Source: Loripinus fragilis (taxonomy: Eukaryota > Mollusca > Bivalvia > Lucinida > Lucinidae). From it: a DNA stretch of 64,000 nucleotides. Below the pieces are notes generated by a model. The model had not been told where the DNA came from. It searched no databases and was given only the letters and a program-made list of their open reading frames with translations. This document shows, in pieces, positions 62,885 to 64,000 of this stretch. The stretch spans positions 73,997,601 through 74,061,600 of the forward strand of contig OZ026522.1 in assembly GCA_964019695.1 (NCBI GenBank). The letters are read 5' to 3'. Numbering within the stretch: the stretch's first letter is position 1; the number at the start of each line of letters is the position of its first letter. Both the position numbers and the translations under genes were made by a program.

Positions 62885-64000
62885 CAAAATAAGAAAGGCG
62901 GCACAGATTAGGAATCGATGCAATCAAGTACCACACCTGATCCAGGAAACCACACGGGAAATTGACAAAAACACAACTAAACATCACAAACAAGAGCCAA
63001 GAGGTCAGCCCTTTCCCAGCAATTGACCACAAGGCAGCAATGGACAGACGCGAAAGCATGAAAAACACAAGACATAAATAACACAAATGATCCACAAAAA
63101 GTACCTTGTTCGAACGATCAGTAAAAGTATTTTACTGGATGGCTTACCCCGGTTTCACGGCGCAAACCTCACCCTAAGTTCAGATGTAGATCAAGACACA
63201 TAGATATTTGGTTTGCATGAAAGACCCCTAACTTATCCATGCATCCATCCATGCATCCATCCATATCCTAGAACATATAAATCAAGATATTAAAATGAGA
63301 TAAAGCAAAGATAAGCACTCAGCAGTACATAAAACTGAACTCTTGAGCAAAAGAAATCCAACAGGTTAACCCCGATGGACCTGACAACAGCCAAAGCATC
63401 AGGCCCCTACCATCTCATCAATAGATGAATCTTTAAGTCCGAGCCGTCATAGAGTCTGAAGTCCGACCCACCGGTATGCAATTAAAGAGGAAAGCAAAGT
63501 TGCCAACCGTGATTGGGTTGACCACCAAGCATGCAGTCTGTTGCTATACATTAATGTTATAGCCAAACTTTTTATAATGGGAAATTAGCTGAAAAATGAT
63601 TAGAGTCAACAATCTTCTTCAATTTATACACCAAGTCACCATAGAACCCAGAAAGTCGTTGGCCCAGGGAGATTTAAGTCCAACTTGGAATTTAGATACC
63701 AAATCATAGTATTATCGATAAAATTTAAAAAAGGTTTTGTGAAATTTATGATACCAATAGCCTTGTTTAAGAAGTTTCTGAGTTAACAATTTTTTGCGAG
63801 TGTTTAAGTCAGCAACATGGCTAGATGCTCTAGCGAAACGTTGAGAGATATAAACTCCATAGGATGTGGAGATAGGAACATAAGACGATTTCAAAATCAA
63901 AATCGTCACGTCTATCATAAATTTTCGTAGAAACAATAGAATTAGAAATGGACACATGCGAGTCTAAAAACGTGGCTTTGGTATCAGAGGTATTAACTTT
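62885..64000 (-). mobile_element. Retroelement B, 3' UTR and end of RT ORF, runs off window
   Basis: Minus-oriented. The terminus is CACAGATTAGGAATCGATGC at 62900, then 3' UTR (AGAGCCAAGAGGTCAGCCCT). From about 63460 to the edge it encodes the C-terminal half of the polyprotein with frameshifts (STSYGVYISQRFARASSHVA, then LLTQKLLKQGYWYHK), the same protein family as element A. A (CATC)n-like run, GCATCCATCCATGCATCCAT, is at 63241-63268. Confidence 0.75.

Overview
The window is nuclear DNA from an animal, most likely a marine or freshwater bivalve mollusc. It is AT-rich, intron-rich and dominated by palindromic MITEs, tRNA-derived SINEs and degraded retroelements, and its one clear gene is metazoan. 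The species cannot be fixed from sequence alone. No rRNA gene, CRISPR array, operon or prokaryotic signal was seen.

The only convincing protein-coding gene is a SKOR/Fussel-type SKI-family transcriptional corepressor on the minus strand, about 17.1 kb from the ATG at 59555 to the TAA at 42483. I assembled six coding exons by eye: 59408-59555, 56518-58013, 52552-52651, 50051-50197, 46734-46799 and 42483-42583. All junctions are GT-AG, all phases agree, and the product is 685 residues: an N-terminal DACH/SKI homology domain, a Cys/His SAND-like SMAD4-binding domain, a long Ser/Asp-rich linker and a short C-terminal coiled coil. A SINE has inserted exactly at the splice acceptor of the start-codon exon and duplicated that acceptor.

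The rest is repeats, region by region. From 1 to 15 kb: truncated 3' ends of two related reverse-transcriptase retroelement families (called A and B here), a SINE, TIR/MITE elements (one long form carries tRNA-like modules), a LINE tail and large AT-rich stretches with nothing recognisable. From 15.4 to 20.2 kb: a decayed transposon-like element with long inverted termini, repeated subterminal blocks and gene debris, with a SINE inserted in one terminus (perfect 14-bp target duplication). From 20.7 to 23.6 kb: the best copy of retroelement A, minus strand, with stops, frameshifts, a deleted RT motif and a SINE insertion. From 24 to 28 kb: MITEs, a 1.04-kb TIR element flanked by TAA, and a 31-bp tandem array.

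From 28.8 to 38.9 kb: a direct tandem duplication of about 5.07 kb with only about a dozen substitutions seen between copies; each copy has the same SINE, MITE and diverged tandem array. From 39 to 60 kb: the SKOR gene, whose introns are packed with MITEs, SINEs and a nested 1.6-kb TIR element. From 60 to 64 kb: more foldback MITEs, then the 3' part of a retroelement B copy that runs off the right edge.

Names A, B, SINE-1/2/3 and the MITE labels are local to this description; assignment to published families needs a repeat-library search.
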